Positions 25,309-33,350 of a stretch of DNA of 64,000 bases are shown here, one piece after another. Every line of letters begins with the position of its first letter. Positions within the stretch are counted from its first letter, which is position 1. Source of the DNA: JBOGWP01 sp050693875 (GTDB lineage: Bacteria; Actinomycetota; CADDZG01; JAHWKV01; JBOGWP01); assembly GCA_050693875.1 (NCBI GenBank), contig JBOGWP010000159.1:1-64000 (forward strand), read 5' to 3'. The position numbers and the translations under genes are program-made. The notes beneath the pieces were generated by a model. That model saw only the letters and a list, made by a program, of their open reading frames with translations, was not told the DNA's origin and searched no databases.

Positions 25309-26580
25309 CTAGCTGCTCCGCCCCTCCAAGGCCACGATTGGCGAGTTGAGCGCCTGTCCGCCGGCGCTCCCCCTGAACGGCGCCCCGCCGAACGAGAACA
25401 CCCCCCCGTCGGCAGCTCCCATCCAGTAGCCCTTGCCCAGCGGTTCGGTCGCCATCGACACGATCGGCGAGACCAGACGCAGGCTCCCGGTGGATCCGAG
25501 GAAGGGAGCGTCACCGAACGCGAAGACCCCGCCGTCGGACGCGACCAGCCAGTAGCCCTCACCTGAGGGGGTCACGTCGGCCGCGACGATCGGCCGGTTG
25601 AGCACCCTACCGCCGGTGGAGCCGAGGAAGGGGGCCTTGCTTCCGAACGCGAACACGCCGCCGTCGGCGGCGAACAGCCAGTAGCCGTCAGGCGGGGGGA
25701 CACCCCCCGCCTCCCCCCCCAGTCCTCCGCCCGAGGGCACCGCGGCGATCGCGACGATGGGTGAGTTGAGGCGGATGCCGCCGGTGGATCCGAGAAAGAC
25801 TGCGTCTCCGAAGGCGAAGACGCCCCCGTCGGCCGCCACGAGCCAGTAGCCCGCACCGCTCGGGGTCGATGCCATCCCGACGATCGGAGAGTTGAGGCGG
25901 ATGCCGCCGGTGGAACCGTGGAAGCCCGATCGGCCGAAGGCGAAGATGCCGCCGTCCGAGGCGACCAGCCAGTACCCGAGGCCGGTAGGGTGCGACTTCA
26001 TCGCCACGATCGGCCGGTTGAGCTTGGTCCCGCCGACTCCGCCGAGGAACGGAGCGTCGCCGAACGCAAACACTCCACCGTCGGCGCCCACCATCCAGTA
26101 CCCCTGCCCCTCGCCGTTCTGGCCGACCCAGGTGGCGAAGACCGGCTCGCGGGGCCGGTCCTCCTCCTCCGGTGGGGGAGTGCCGTCGAGGGGTTCGTTG
26201 TCGGCATAGACGCGCAGGCGGAAGGTGCCCGGGGTTGCGGAGGTGAAGCTGAAGAAGGCCCGCCCGTCGGCGCTCGTGCCGCCCGTCTGGGGATCGATCT
26301 CCGGGCCGAAGTCGCTGCAGTCGGCGTTCAGGCACTGGAGCTTTACAGCCACCAGCTCCTGATCGGGGTTCGGGGTCCCGTCGGCCCGCCTTGCGACGAC
26401 GGCGATCTCGTGGATCTCCCCAACCGGAAGGACCCCTGCCGCGGGCCCGATGGTGAGCGTCGCAGTTGCAGCGGCCGGAACCGCACCGGCTGGGGCCCAC
26501 GCCGTCGCGAGGACCGCGGCGATCGCGAAAGACAGCGTCGCGATGCTCCGCCGGTGGGGACTGCCGAATGAGGTCTTCAT
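25309..26580 (-). CDS. Secreted protein: Ig/Big-like domain plus six GYW repeats
   Basis: 423 residues. Signal peptide about 1-38, then a bacterial-Ig-like domain (TLTIGPAAGVLPVGEIHEI...TPGTFRLRVYAD) to about 130, an acidic linker (PPPEEEDRP), then six GYW repeats from about 158 to the end, each near 42 residues with consensus [30 protein letters not shown]. One linker, between repeats 3 and 4, carries the extra GGLGGEAGGVPPPD insert. Good ribosome site (AGGAGGGAG before ATG 26580). The family is common in actinobacterial exoproteins; function unknown, probably a beta-propeller-like binding module. Confidence 0.85.
   Translation of the reverse strand: MKTSFGSPHRRSIATLSFAIAAVLATAWAPAGAVPAAATATLTIGPAAGVLPVGEIHEIAVVARRADGTPNPDQELVAVKLQCLNADCSDFGPEIDPQTGGTSADGRAFFSFTSATPGTFRLRVYADNEPLDGTPPPEEEDRPREPVFATWVGQNGEGQGYWMVGADGGVFAFGDAPFLGGVGGTKLNRPIVAMKSHPTGLGYWLVASDGGIFAFGRSGFHGSTGGIRLNSPIVGMASTPSGAGYWLVAADGGVFAFGDAVFLGSTGGIRLNSPIVAIAAVPSGGGLGGEAGGVPPPDGYWLFAADGGVFAFGSKAPFLGSTGGRVLNRPIVAADVTPSGEGYWLVASDGGVFAFGDAPFLGSTGSLRLVSPIVSMATEPLGKGYWMGAADGGVFSFGGAPFRGSAGGQALNSPIVALEGRSS
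25691..25711. repeat. Hairpin inside GYW-repeat linker, copy 2
   Basis: GGCGGGGGG-ACA-CCCCCCGCC, a perfect 9-bp stem with a 3-base loop, lying inside the coding region at the repeat-3/repeat-4 linker. Same repeat position as the copies near 19017, 35917 and 45994. Confidence 0.85.
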
Positions 26581-26900
26581 GCTCCCTCCTGTCCGCCCCC
26601 CAGTGCCGGGGCCAAGTAAACCATTGAACGCGGTGAGTGGGTTGAGGTCGGCGCCTGTGGCGATCGCCGAACGCACCCGGGGCTAGGCGAACAATCCGGA
26701 GGTTTTGCTCGTCTCTTCGCGGTAGGAAAATTCATCGGCCTTTTCCGTAGTTTGCAGGTATCCCCCGGGCCCCGCACACCGAATAATTCGACCTTTGGAA
26801 GGCCGAGCCTGGGTCTCGGCCGGGGAGCAGCCAGGGGGTCGGGGGCGACCGCTCTCTTGCCTGCACCATCCGCGGTTTCACGGCGCGCGAGGAGGACCTG
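26581..26900. promoter_or_regulatory. Divergent intergenic region with a GGAAAA/TTTTCC hairpin
   Basis: A 320-base gap between the divergent repeat-protein (minus) and DUF5979 (plus) genes. It has no supported gene. It is locally AT-richer and holds GGAAAA-N10-TTTTCC (26725-26746), a perfect 6-bp hairpin readable on both strands, followed on the minus strand by GACGAGCAAAACCTCCGG. This weakly recalls the GACGCAAAGCC core of c-di-GMP riboswitches but does not match it. Best described as a candidate structured leader or shared operator region. Confidence 0.4.
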
Positions 26901-28874
26901 ATGGATCGAGGTAAGGCACGACGGAGCCTGGGGGCAGCGGGAGACATCCTCGCCGGAGGGAAAGGGCCGCACTCGCGGCGGCAGTCGCCGGGCAAACGAA
27001 GCCGGCTGCGCGCGTGGTCGCCGATGATCGTTGGGTTCCTCCTCCTGCTGATGGGGGCGACCGCGGCGTTCGCACCCCCCGCACCTTCTGTCAGCCTCGA
27101 CTTCGAGGCCGCCAATCCGACCACCTACGACCACTCCGACGGCGAGGGGGGAGGGACGCACGCGACCTCGGTCGAGTCACTGGAGGGCAAGGACTTCGCC
27201 TGCGGCGACCACGTGATCTACCTGGCCTACCTCACCGCCGAGGCCAACGTCCTGGCGAACTCGACGGTGGAGATCGACCTCGCCCTCGACAACGAGACCA
27301 CCTCGAACAGCGAGGCCGGGTTCCTCCAGTTGCTCGAGGCCGAGATCAACACCGACCCCGCCAACGTGCTGAGCGGCAACGAGGCGGTCACGATCTCCTC
27401 TACCGAGACGGCGACGGCACCCGGTGACCTTGCCGACGGAACCGTCGACTCCACCATCACCATCACGGGCGTCGACGCGAACGAGGCGATCGTGGTCCGG
27501 CTCGAGGGGCTGCTCGGCTGCGGCAGCGGCAAGATCACCGGCAACATCCACGCCCGGGCTGAGGCAATGCGCCTCAACGACGAAAACCAGTCGCTCGGGG
27601 CGCAGGACGTCCCCCTGATCGGCGCGGGGGAGATCGCCCGCGGCTCGCTGACGATCGTGAAGATCAGCGTCGGCGGGGTGGGGACCTTCACGTTCGATGT
27701 GAACTGCACGCCCGACACGCCGACGTCCTTCGACCAGACCGACATCCCGATCACGACCACGACCCCTGGCGATCCCGTCTCGCACAACATTCCGGACATC
27801 CCGGTCGGCACGGTCTGCACCGTCACCGAGGACACACCACCCAGTGATTTCACGCTCACGAATACGGATCCCGCGACCGGCACGGTGACCATTGACGCCG
27901 ACGGGGAGACCGTGACCTTTACCAACACCCGCAAGACCGGAAGCCTCGTGATCGACAAGACCGTCGTCGGAGGCACCGGGTCGGAGAGCTTCTCGGTCGA
28001 CGTCGATTGCAACGACGGGACGGCTCACGACAAGAGCAACGAGCCGATCACCGACACCACCGACATCACCATCACCGGCATCCCCACCGGGACGGTCTGC
28101 ACTGTCACCGAGGACGCCGATCCGCTCTTCACCACCACCATCGTCGACAGTGACGCCACCGACGACGGGGTGGTGACGATCGATGAGAACGGCGAGACGG
28201 TCAGCATCACCAACACCCGCAAGACCGGCGACCTGATCGTCGACAAGAACACCGAGTTCGGAGCGCACCAGGACCATGTGTTCACATTCCACGTCGACTG
28301 CGACGGGACGGCCTTCGACTCGACGTTCACCCTCACGCCCGGCGACCCGCCCCATGAGATCACCGGCATCCCCACCGGCACGGTCTGCACCGTCACCGAG
28401 GATTCGGACCCGGACTTCGAGCTCGTCTCCGTCACGCCCCCGGGCGGCACCGTGACGATCGTGGTCGGCGACACCACGGTCACATTCGTCAACAGCTTTC
28501 GCCACAACAACCAGGGATGCACGCCCGGCTACTGGAAGAACCATCTGGACGCGTGGCCGCCCACCGGCTACAGCCCGAACCAGACCCTGGAGAGCGTCTT
28601 CAACGTTCCGAACGAGTTCGGTCTGGACAGCAAGACGCTGCTCCAGGCACTCTCGTTCCAGGGCGGGTCGACCAGGAAGGCCGCGGCCAGGATTCTCCTC
28701 CGCGCGGGGGTGGCGGCCCTGCTGAACTCGGCGCACCCCGACGTCGACTACCCGCTGACGACCGCCGAGGTCATCAGCAAGGTGAACACCGCCCTCACCA
28801 AGAGCCGGAGCGCCATGCTCACCCTTGCCAAGCAGCTGGACCAGAAGAACAACCTGGGCTGCCCGCTGTCGTAG
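26901..28874 (+). CDS. Secreted adhesin-like protein with three DUF5979 domains
   Basis: 657 residues. A long basic leader ends in a membrane/signal segment (IVGFLLLLMGATAAFA, about 43-58). A first acidic domain to about 245 is followed by three Ig/SpaA-like DUF5979 units (about 250-345, 350-440, 440-535), each with the pattern G.L...K...G....F.V.C and IP.GTVCTVTED. The C-terminus opens with GCTPGYWKNHLDAWPP near 537-552, a motif of a separate conserved module in actinobacterial exoproteins. No anchor is visible. DUF5979 domains recall pilin stalks with internal isopeptide bonds. AGGAGG 4-6 nt before ATG 26901. Confidence 0.85.
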   Translation: MDRGKARRSLGAAGDILAGGKGPHSRRQSPGKRSRLRAWSPMIVGFLLLLMGATAAFAPPAPSVSLDFEAANPTTYDHSDGEGGGTHATSVESLEGKDFACGDHVIYLAYLTAEANVLANSTVEIDLALDNETTSNSEAGFLQLLEAEINTDPANVLSGNEAVTISSTETATAPGDLADGTVDSTITITGVDANEAIVVRLEGLLGCGSGKITGNIHARAEAMRLNDENQSLGAQDVPLIGAGEIARGSLTIVKISVGGVGTFTFDVNCTPDTPTSFDQTDIPITTTTPGDPVSHNIPDIPVGTVCTVTEDTPPSDFTLTNTDPATGTVTIDADGETVTFTNTRKTGSLVIDKTVVGGTGSESFSVDVDCNDGTAHDKSNEPITDTTDITITGIPTGTVCTVTEDADPLFTTTIVDSDATDDGVVTIDENGETVSITNTRKTGDLIVDKNTEFGAHQDHVFTFHVDCDGTAFDSTFTLTPGDPPHEITGIPTGTVCTVTEDSDPDFELVSVTPPGGTVTIVVGDTTVTFVNSFRHNNQGCTPGYWKNHLDAWPPTGYSPNQTLESVFNVPNEFGLDSKTLLQALSFQGGSTRKAAARILLRAGVAALLNSAHPDVDYPLTTAEVISKVNTALTKSRSAMLTLAKQLDQKNNLGCPLS

Positions 28875-28898
28875 GGGCCCGATCGAACGGACGCAGGG

Positions 28899-29606
28899 TC
28901 AGGGCCGGCGTGCCAGGCAGACCCAGGAAAGCCCGCGGACGAAGGCGGGCCAGCGGTCGAAGAGGAGGCGCTCCGACCCGAAGATTGCCGTGAGAATCCG
29001 GTTGCCGAGCGGGCCGGGGGTCGAGTCGCCTACCTTGTCGAGGCGCCGGAGCACCGCGGCGACGGGATACATCCATACGTTCATCGGGCAGAGCAGCGTG
29101 ATCTTCAGCCCGGCCGCCACCACGAGCTTCTCGAGGGCCGCCCGCGTGTAGCGCCGCTGGTGATCGACCGCCTCATCGTGGCGGGACCACAGGTGGGGGT
29201 GCGCCGGGACCGAGATCAGAACGAAGCCACCAGGAGCCACGATGCGGGCGAGCTCGGCGGCCGAGGCCGCGTCGTCCGGGATGTGCTCGAGCACGTCCAG
29301 GCAGCACACTAGCTGGAGGCTTCGGTCGGGGAAGGGAAGCGGCCCGGGGAGCGTTGCGTCGTGGACCAGCTCCGGGTCCACGCCGGCGGAGGCGATCGCC
29401 GCTCGAAGCGAAGGGTCCGCCTCCACGAGGCGCACCGGACGAAAACGGCGGGCGAGTCGCGTGCCCCAGATCCCGGTCCCGGCGCCGACGTCGAGCGCCC
29501 ACCCGCCGGGCGGCACGCGACGGGCGACGATCTCGTCCAGCACGCGAAGACGGCCCTGGACCCACCAGTGGGTGTCGGAGAGGACTCCGTAGGCGAGGTC
29601 GGCCAT
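28899..29606 (-). CDS. Class I SAM-dependent methyltransferase
   Basis: 235 residues of Rossmann methyltransferase. The SAM loop is ALDVGAGTGIWGTRLA near residue 38, the acidic ribose contact is VEADPS near 61, and the motif II/post II strand is LVCCLDVLEHIPDDAA near 99. HDEAVDHQRRYTRAALEKL near 143 is typical of methyltransferases in glycan clusters. Two hydrophobic stretches near the C-terminus (NVWMYPVAAVLRRL) may associate with membrane. Starts at ATG 29606, 4 nt after the preceding gene: last of a five-gene overlapping operon. Acceptor unknown. Confidence 0.87.
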   Translation of the reverse strand: MADLAYGVLSDTHWWVQGRLRVLDEIVARRVPPGGWALDVGAGTGIWGTRLARRFRPVRLVEADPSLRAAIASAGVDPELVHDATLPGPLPFPDRSLQLVCCLDVLEHIPDDAASAAELARIVAPGGFVLISVPAHPHLWSRHDEAVDHQRRYTRAALEKLVVAAGLKITLLCPMNVWMYPVAAVLRRLDKVGDSTPGPLGNRILTAIFGSERLLFDRWPAFVRGLSWVCLARRP

Positions 29607-29610
29607 CAGG

Positions 29611-30276
29611 TCAGCGCCGGTGCCCGACGACGAGGTGGTGGGGGTGAAGATAGCCGCGGTGGATGGCGGACTCGGCCACGTCGAGCCCCGCTGCTCCCAT
29701 CCATCCCGCCAGCATTGCGGGCGGCACGAACGAGATTCCCGCCCCCTCGGTGATCCGTGCCAGCCGGACCGAGACGATCTCCTGTACCACCGCGAGGCCG
29801 TACTTCCACCGCGGCTGCATCGCCACCTCCTTCACGACGAGCGCCCCTCCGTCTCCGAGTGCCGCGGCGCAGTGCTCGACGAAGGGCCGCTGGGCGGCGC
29901 GATCGAGCAGGTAGAGCACGTCGATCACCACGACCGCGTCCCACGGACCGCGCGGAAGCGCGCCGAGGGACGTCTGCCGGAACTCCACGCTCGCCCCGAG
30001 ACGCCGAGCCCGCGCCGCGGCGGCCTGTGCGGCCGCGATCTTGTCGCCGTCGGTGTCGATCCCGACCACGCTTCGTCGGGGCGATTCGAGCGCCAGCCAC
30101 AACGATGCGAGCCCGTGTCCGCACCCGACCTCGAGCACCCGCCCCTCGCGGGGCACGGCGCCACCGATCCGCGGGAAGGGGCACGTCCACCACCGGAGGC
30201 GGAGGTGCGCTCGCACGGAGGGAGGGGCCTGCCCGAAGAGGTCGAGCGGGTGCGCCTTCGGGCGTGTGGTGGTCAC
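29611..30276 (-). CDS. Class I SAM-dependent methyltransferase
   Basis: 221 residues. SAM-binding VLEVGCGHGLASLWLAL near residue 52, an acidic loop in VVGIDTDGDKI near 73, and DAVVVIDVLYLLDRAAQ near 113. An unusual aromatic/basic lead (LRLRWWTCPFPRI) precedes the domain. GTG 30276 overlaps the deacetylase stop (GTGA); a GTG three bases earlier (30279) is equivalent. It differs enough from the next methyltransferase that the two are not recent duplicates. Probably modifies the same glycan or lipid as its operon partners. Confidence 0.82.
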   Translation of the reverse strand: MTTTRPKAHPLDLFGQAPPSVRAHLRLRWWTCPFPRIGGAVPREGRVLEVGCGHGLASLWLALESPRRSVVGIDTDGDKIAAAQAAAARARRLGASVEFRQTSLGALPRGPWDAVVVIDVLYLLDRAAQRPFVEHCAAALGDGGALVVKEVAMQPRWKYGLAVVQEIVSVRLARITEGAGISFVPPAMLAGWMGAAGLDVAESAIHRGYLHPHHLVVGHRR

Positions 30277-31127
30277 CACGGCCGGCGAGAGACCGGGGCC
30301 AGGGAGGCCGGCGTCCCCAGGTGGAAGCCTCCACGTGCCACCGCCTGCGCCGCGCGGGCGCTGCAGAGCGCTTCGAGCTCCTCCGCCCAGCGGTAGCCCC
30401 ACCGGTACCGTTCGCGTTCGGGATCGTGGGGGCTCCCGGGATGACAGCAGAGCTCGGCCGAGGACGCGCCCTCTGCGGCGAGGCGTCCGACCATCTGCTC
30501 GAGCATGGACGTCGAGATCCGGCCGGACTCGTCGAGTCCGGCGAAGGACGCGGGGAAGCGGAGCCCGGCGGCGGAGGCGCGTTGGGCCAGCCGGCGGGCG
30601 AGCCGGTTGACCGCCCGCCCCACCGCACGTCCGGCCCGCGAACGGGGGACACGAAGGGCTGGGATCGCGCGCCGCTGGGCGATGCCGATGACCACGTCGC
30701 CGACCGGGGGCCACAGGTGCAGGTGCTGATGGGCGTCCACGTGGGTGAGGGGCACCCCGAGGCCTGCGACTCGCTCGGCCTGGGCGTCGAACTCACGTCG
30801 CAGGTCGTCGGCGTCGATCCGCCCCGCCGCGGCCCGGCGTACGAACGATCGCCAGGAAGGTGCCAGCCGGCCTCGCCGGTCGACCAGCGTCGGGATCTCG
30901 CGCGCCGAGAGCAGGGGTGGATCCTCGCCAACCGCGGCGAGGTGCGCCCCCACGCCGAGCTCCCCAGAATCCGCGAGCAGCGACGCGGTACGGTCGAGCG
31001 CGGGCCCGAGGGCCAGCACCGACGTCGAGGTCACGATGCCCCGGTGGTGCGCCTCGAGGATGCCCAGGGAGACTCCCTCGGTGAGGCCGTAGTCATCCGC
31101 GGTGACGATCAGGAGGTCCGGGGTCAA
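30273..31127 (-). CDS. YdjC/ChbG-family carbohydrate deacetylase
   Basis: 284 residues. The metal-site motif VTADDYGLTEGV at residues 8-19 (adjacent Asp residues) and THVDAHQHLHLWPPV near 133-147 (His ligands), with ELCCHPGS near 228, are the ChbG/HpnK signature. Family members remove N-acetyl groups from sugars such as chitobiose or glycolipid head groups. No signal peptide, so cytoplasmic. TTG 31127 overlaps the GT2 stop by 4 nt, supporting coupling. Its place among a GT2 and a GT-C enzyme suggests it trims a lipid-linked amino sugar. Confidence 0.85.
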   Translation of the reverse strand: MTPDLLIVTADDYGLTEGVSLGILEAHHRGIVTSTSVLALGPALDRTASLLADSGELGVGAHLAAVGEDPPLLSAREIPTLVDRRGRLAPSWRSFVRRAAAGRIDADDLRREFDAQAERVAGLGVPLTHVDAHQHLHLWPPVGDVVIGIAQRRAIPALRVPRSRAGRAVGRAVNRLARRLAQRASAAGLRFPASFAGLDESGRISTSMLEQMVGRLAAEGASSAELCCHPGSPHDPERERYRWGYRWAEELEALCSARAAQAVARGGFHLGTPASLAPVSRRPW

Positions 31128-31987
31128 TCGTCCCTCGTCGCGTCCACCGCTTGAGCGACGGGCCGCTCGGGACGGCGCGGGTCGAGTCGGTCGGGTCCGC
31201 GGCCTCGTCGCCGGTTCCTGTAGCCGAGTGGCCGCAGCCGAAGCGTCTGCGGCGGGAGCCGGCGGACGCCGCTGAGCTCGCTGCGCAGCGCCGACATCTC
31301 GCGAAGCACCTGCAGGATCACCGACCCGGACGACAGCGTCGAGGGCCCGCGCGTCCGGGCGAAGTAGTCCACGCCGAACTGGATGACGCCGTAACCCAGG
31401 CGATGGGCCCGCACCAGCAGCTCGGCGTCGATGAAAGATCCCTCGCTTTTCAGCGAGAGGTGGTCGAAGATCCGCCGGCGGCAGAGCTTGAAGGAGAAGT
31501 TAACGTCCCGGATGCGGAAATGGAAGAGGGCACGAACGAGCAGGTTGTAGCCCCAAGAGTAAAGAGCGCGGCGGGGCCCCTCGCTGGTTCGGTCGTGCCG
31601 GTAGGCGCTGACGACGTCGGCGCCGTAGATGCGCATCAGCCGGCAGGCCTTGCGCAGCTCTCCGAAGTCGAAGGGAAGGTCGGCGTCGGCGTAGCAGACC
31701 AGCTCTCCACGGGCCTCGGAGAACCCCGTCTTCAGCGAGCCGCCAAGCTTGCGATTGACCGGGTGGTGCACAACGCGAACATGGCGATCGTCGGCGGCCA
31801 GCTCCTCGCCGATCTTGCCGGTGGCGTCGGTGGATGCGTCGTCGACGACGAGAATCTCGTAGTCGGCGATCTCTCCCTCCGCGACGAGCTCCCTGCAGGT
31901 CTCGAGGGCTGCCGCGACCGCGGGCCGGATGTACGCCTCCTCGTTGTGCATCGGAAAGAAGACGGTGAGCGAGGAGAAGTTGGGCAT
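31124..31987 (-). CDS. GT2-family glycosyltransferase (polyprenyl-phosphate type)
   Basis: 287 residues. N-terminal TVFFPMHNEEAYIRPAV, the DxD-like ILVVDDASTDAT near 49 and CYADADLPFDFGELRK near 95 define a GT-A inverting enzyme. The later segment LFHFRIRDVNFSFKLCRR near 157-174 resembles polyprenol-phosphate mannosyl/glucosyltransferases, and a basic C-terminal tail replaces their membrane helices. It would build a polyprenyl-phosphate sugar used by the GT-C enzyme encoded just upstream. ATG 31987 is 2 nt after that gene's stop. Confidence 0.87.
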   Translation of the reverse strand: MPNFSSLTVFFPMHNEEAYIRPAVAAALETCRELVAEGEIADYEILVVDDASTDATGKIGEELAADDRHVRVVHHPVNRKLGGSLKTGFSEARGELVCYADADLPFDFGELRKACRLMRIYGADVVSAYRHDRTSEGPRRALYSWGYNLLVRALFHFRIRDVNFSFKLCRRRIFDHLSLKSEGSFIDAELLVRAHRLGYGVIQFGVDYFARTRGPSTLSSGSVILQVLREMSALRSELSGVRRLPPQTLRLRPLGYRNRRRGRGPDRLDPRRPERPVAQAVDATRDD

Positions 31988-31989
31988 GG

Positions 31990-33225
31990 CTACGAGAGGT
32001 ACCAGCCCTGCGCGAAGAGCGCCGTGAAGGTGACCAGGAGCATTGTCGAGAGCCCCAGCAGGGCCATCGCGAGCCGCGGCCGCCCTTCGAGCAGGTCGGG
32101 GAGCACCGCGAAGCAGGGGAAGGCTGCGAGGATGTATCGCCCCATACCGGTGAAGTCCTTGCTCGCGATCGCCGGGAGGGCCAGCACGGCCAGAGCATAT
32201 CCCCCGTAGCCCCACCCGAGGCGCCGGAACACCCGCGGGACGAGCACCAGCGCGCCCACCGCGAGGACGGCGTGGATGACGATCCGTGCCTGGCCAGGGT
32301 GCACCGGGGGGATCGCGGCGAGCGCCTTGAAGAAGCTCAGCTTGAACCAGGTCGCAGGCCCAGCCCCTTGATCCCACCCGGGAGCCGATTGGGTTGCGGC
32401 GAAGGCGAGTGGGTCGCCGAATCGCTCCCACAGGTAGGCGAGATAGGCGACGAAGCCGAGGGGGGCGAGCAGCAATCCGGCGTCCCCCGGGCGGAGCGCT
32501 CGGAGGTTGAGCGAGTTGCCACGGCCTTCCGTCGCCGCCCCTCGGACCACACCTCGGCGTTCGAGCTGGCGAAGGAACAGCCCGGCGACGATCGCAGGGC
32601 CGACCGGGCGCGTTGCCCCGGCGAGCAGCGCGAGCAGGCCGGCCGCCCAGGGCCGGTCGTGCTCGAGGAGGACGAATGCCCCGAGCGTGAGCGCGAGGAA
32701 CAGCCCGTCGGCGTAGACCGCCCCGACGAGGAAGAACGAGAAGGGGTAGAAGGCGAGCGCGATCGAGGCGATGTCGGCCCGGTCCGCCCCGATCCGCCCT
32801 GCGCACCAGCGGTGGAAGAGCGACACCGAGGCGGCGCCGGCGACGAAGGTGAGCGCGATGCCGGCGTAGAAGGGGTTCGCACCAAGGTTCCTGGCGAGTC
32901 GAAGCGCCAGAGGATACAGGGGGAAGAAGGCGACGCCGGACGGGCGTCCCGGCTCGTAGGAGTAGCCGTGCTCGGCGATCCCCACGTACCAACCGGCATC
33001 CCAGCGCGCCCAAGAATCCAGCCATGGGCTCGCGGGGAGGTAGACGGGGTGTTCGGGGTTGTGCCCGGCGGTCGCGGCCACTCCGGCGGACACGATCACG
33101 ACGGCTGCAGCGACGACAAAGACGAGCAACGCCACGGCCCGGCGGCGGCGAGCGGGGGGCCGGGTGCGGACCTCGTCGGGAGTGTGAAGATCCTTCTCGG
33201 TGCTGCTCTGCACAGGAGCGCCCAT
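31990..33225 (-). CDS. PIG-V-like GT-C membrane glycosyltransferase
   Basis: 411 residues with about nine hydrophobic segments. The PIG-V/GT-C signature is on the first external loop: SWARWDAGWYVGIAEHGYSY near residues 70-89, then FFPLYPLALRLA near 99; the Asp of RWDAGWY is the likely catalytic base. Such enzymes use polyprenyl-phosphate sugars outside the membrane. It heads the five-gene operon reaching 28899. A clear GGAGGA lies just before ATG 33225. Acceptor (lipid, glycan or protein) cannot be told from sequence. Confidence 0.82.
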   Translation of the reverse strand: MGAPVQSSTEKDLHTPDEVRTRPPARRRRAVALLVFVVAAAVVIVSAGVAATAGHNPEHPVYLPASPWLDSWARWDAGWYVGIAEHGYSYEPGRPSGVAFFPLYPLALRLARNLGANPFYAGIALTFVAGAASVSLFHRWCAGRIGADRADIASIALAFYPFSFFLVGAVYADGLFLALTLGAFVLLEHDRPWAAGLLALLAGATRPVGPAIVAGLFLRQLERRGVVRGAATEGRGNSLNLRALRPGDAGLLLAPLGFVAYLAYLWERFGDPLAFAATQSAPGWDQGAGPATWFKLSFFKALAAIPPVHPGQARIVIHAVLAVGALVLVPRVFRRLGWGYGGYALAVLALPAIASKDFTGMGRYILAAFPCFAVLPDLLEGRPRLAMALLGLSTMLLVTFTALFAQGWYLS

Positions 33226-33279
33226 TATCCTCCGTCGTTCTCTCGGCCAAACTTCTCAAAATGCCTCATCCGTCCACTC

Positions 33280-33308
33280 TTGACATCAGTACCCCCCGCC
33301 CATAGCGT
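33280..33308 (+). promoter_or_regulatory. Promoter of the SOD/repeat gene (TTGACA-N17-TAGCGT)
   Basis: A consensus -35 TTGACA (33280-33285) and TAGCGT -10 (33303-33308) are separated by 17 bases. This is a textbook primary-sigma spacing, about 43 bases before the TTG start of the SOD fusion gene. Confidence 0.72.
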
Positions 33309-33324
33309 GTCCCCGGCGGGGGGT
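33291..33324. promoter_or_regulatory. Inverted repeat overlapping the SOD-fusion promoter
   Basis: ACCCCCCGCC (33291-33300) and GGCGGGGGGT (33315-33324) form a perfect 10-bp inverted repeat with a 14-base loop. It covers the spacer, -10 and probable transcription start, so it could be an operator or a 5' hairpin in the mRNA. Confidence 0.6.
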
Positions 33325-33350
33325 CGGTACCAAACGAGAAGGAGGCCACA

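Noticed and set aside
22676..25312. An 878-residue open frame on the plus strand
   Set aside because: It is antisense to glpK, the UDP-sugar dehydrogenase and the GT4 gene, whose motifs are intact. High-GC third positions keep the opposite frame open; no family motif is seen in it.
27177..28736. A 519-residue minus-strand open frame
   Set aside because: Antisense to the DUF5979 gene, which has signal peptide, conserved Cys and repeat pattern; the antisense frame is composition-driven.
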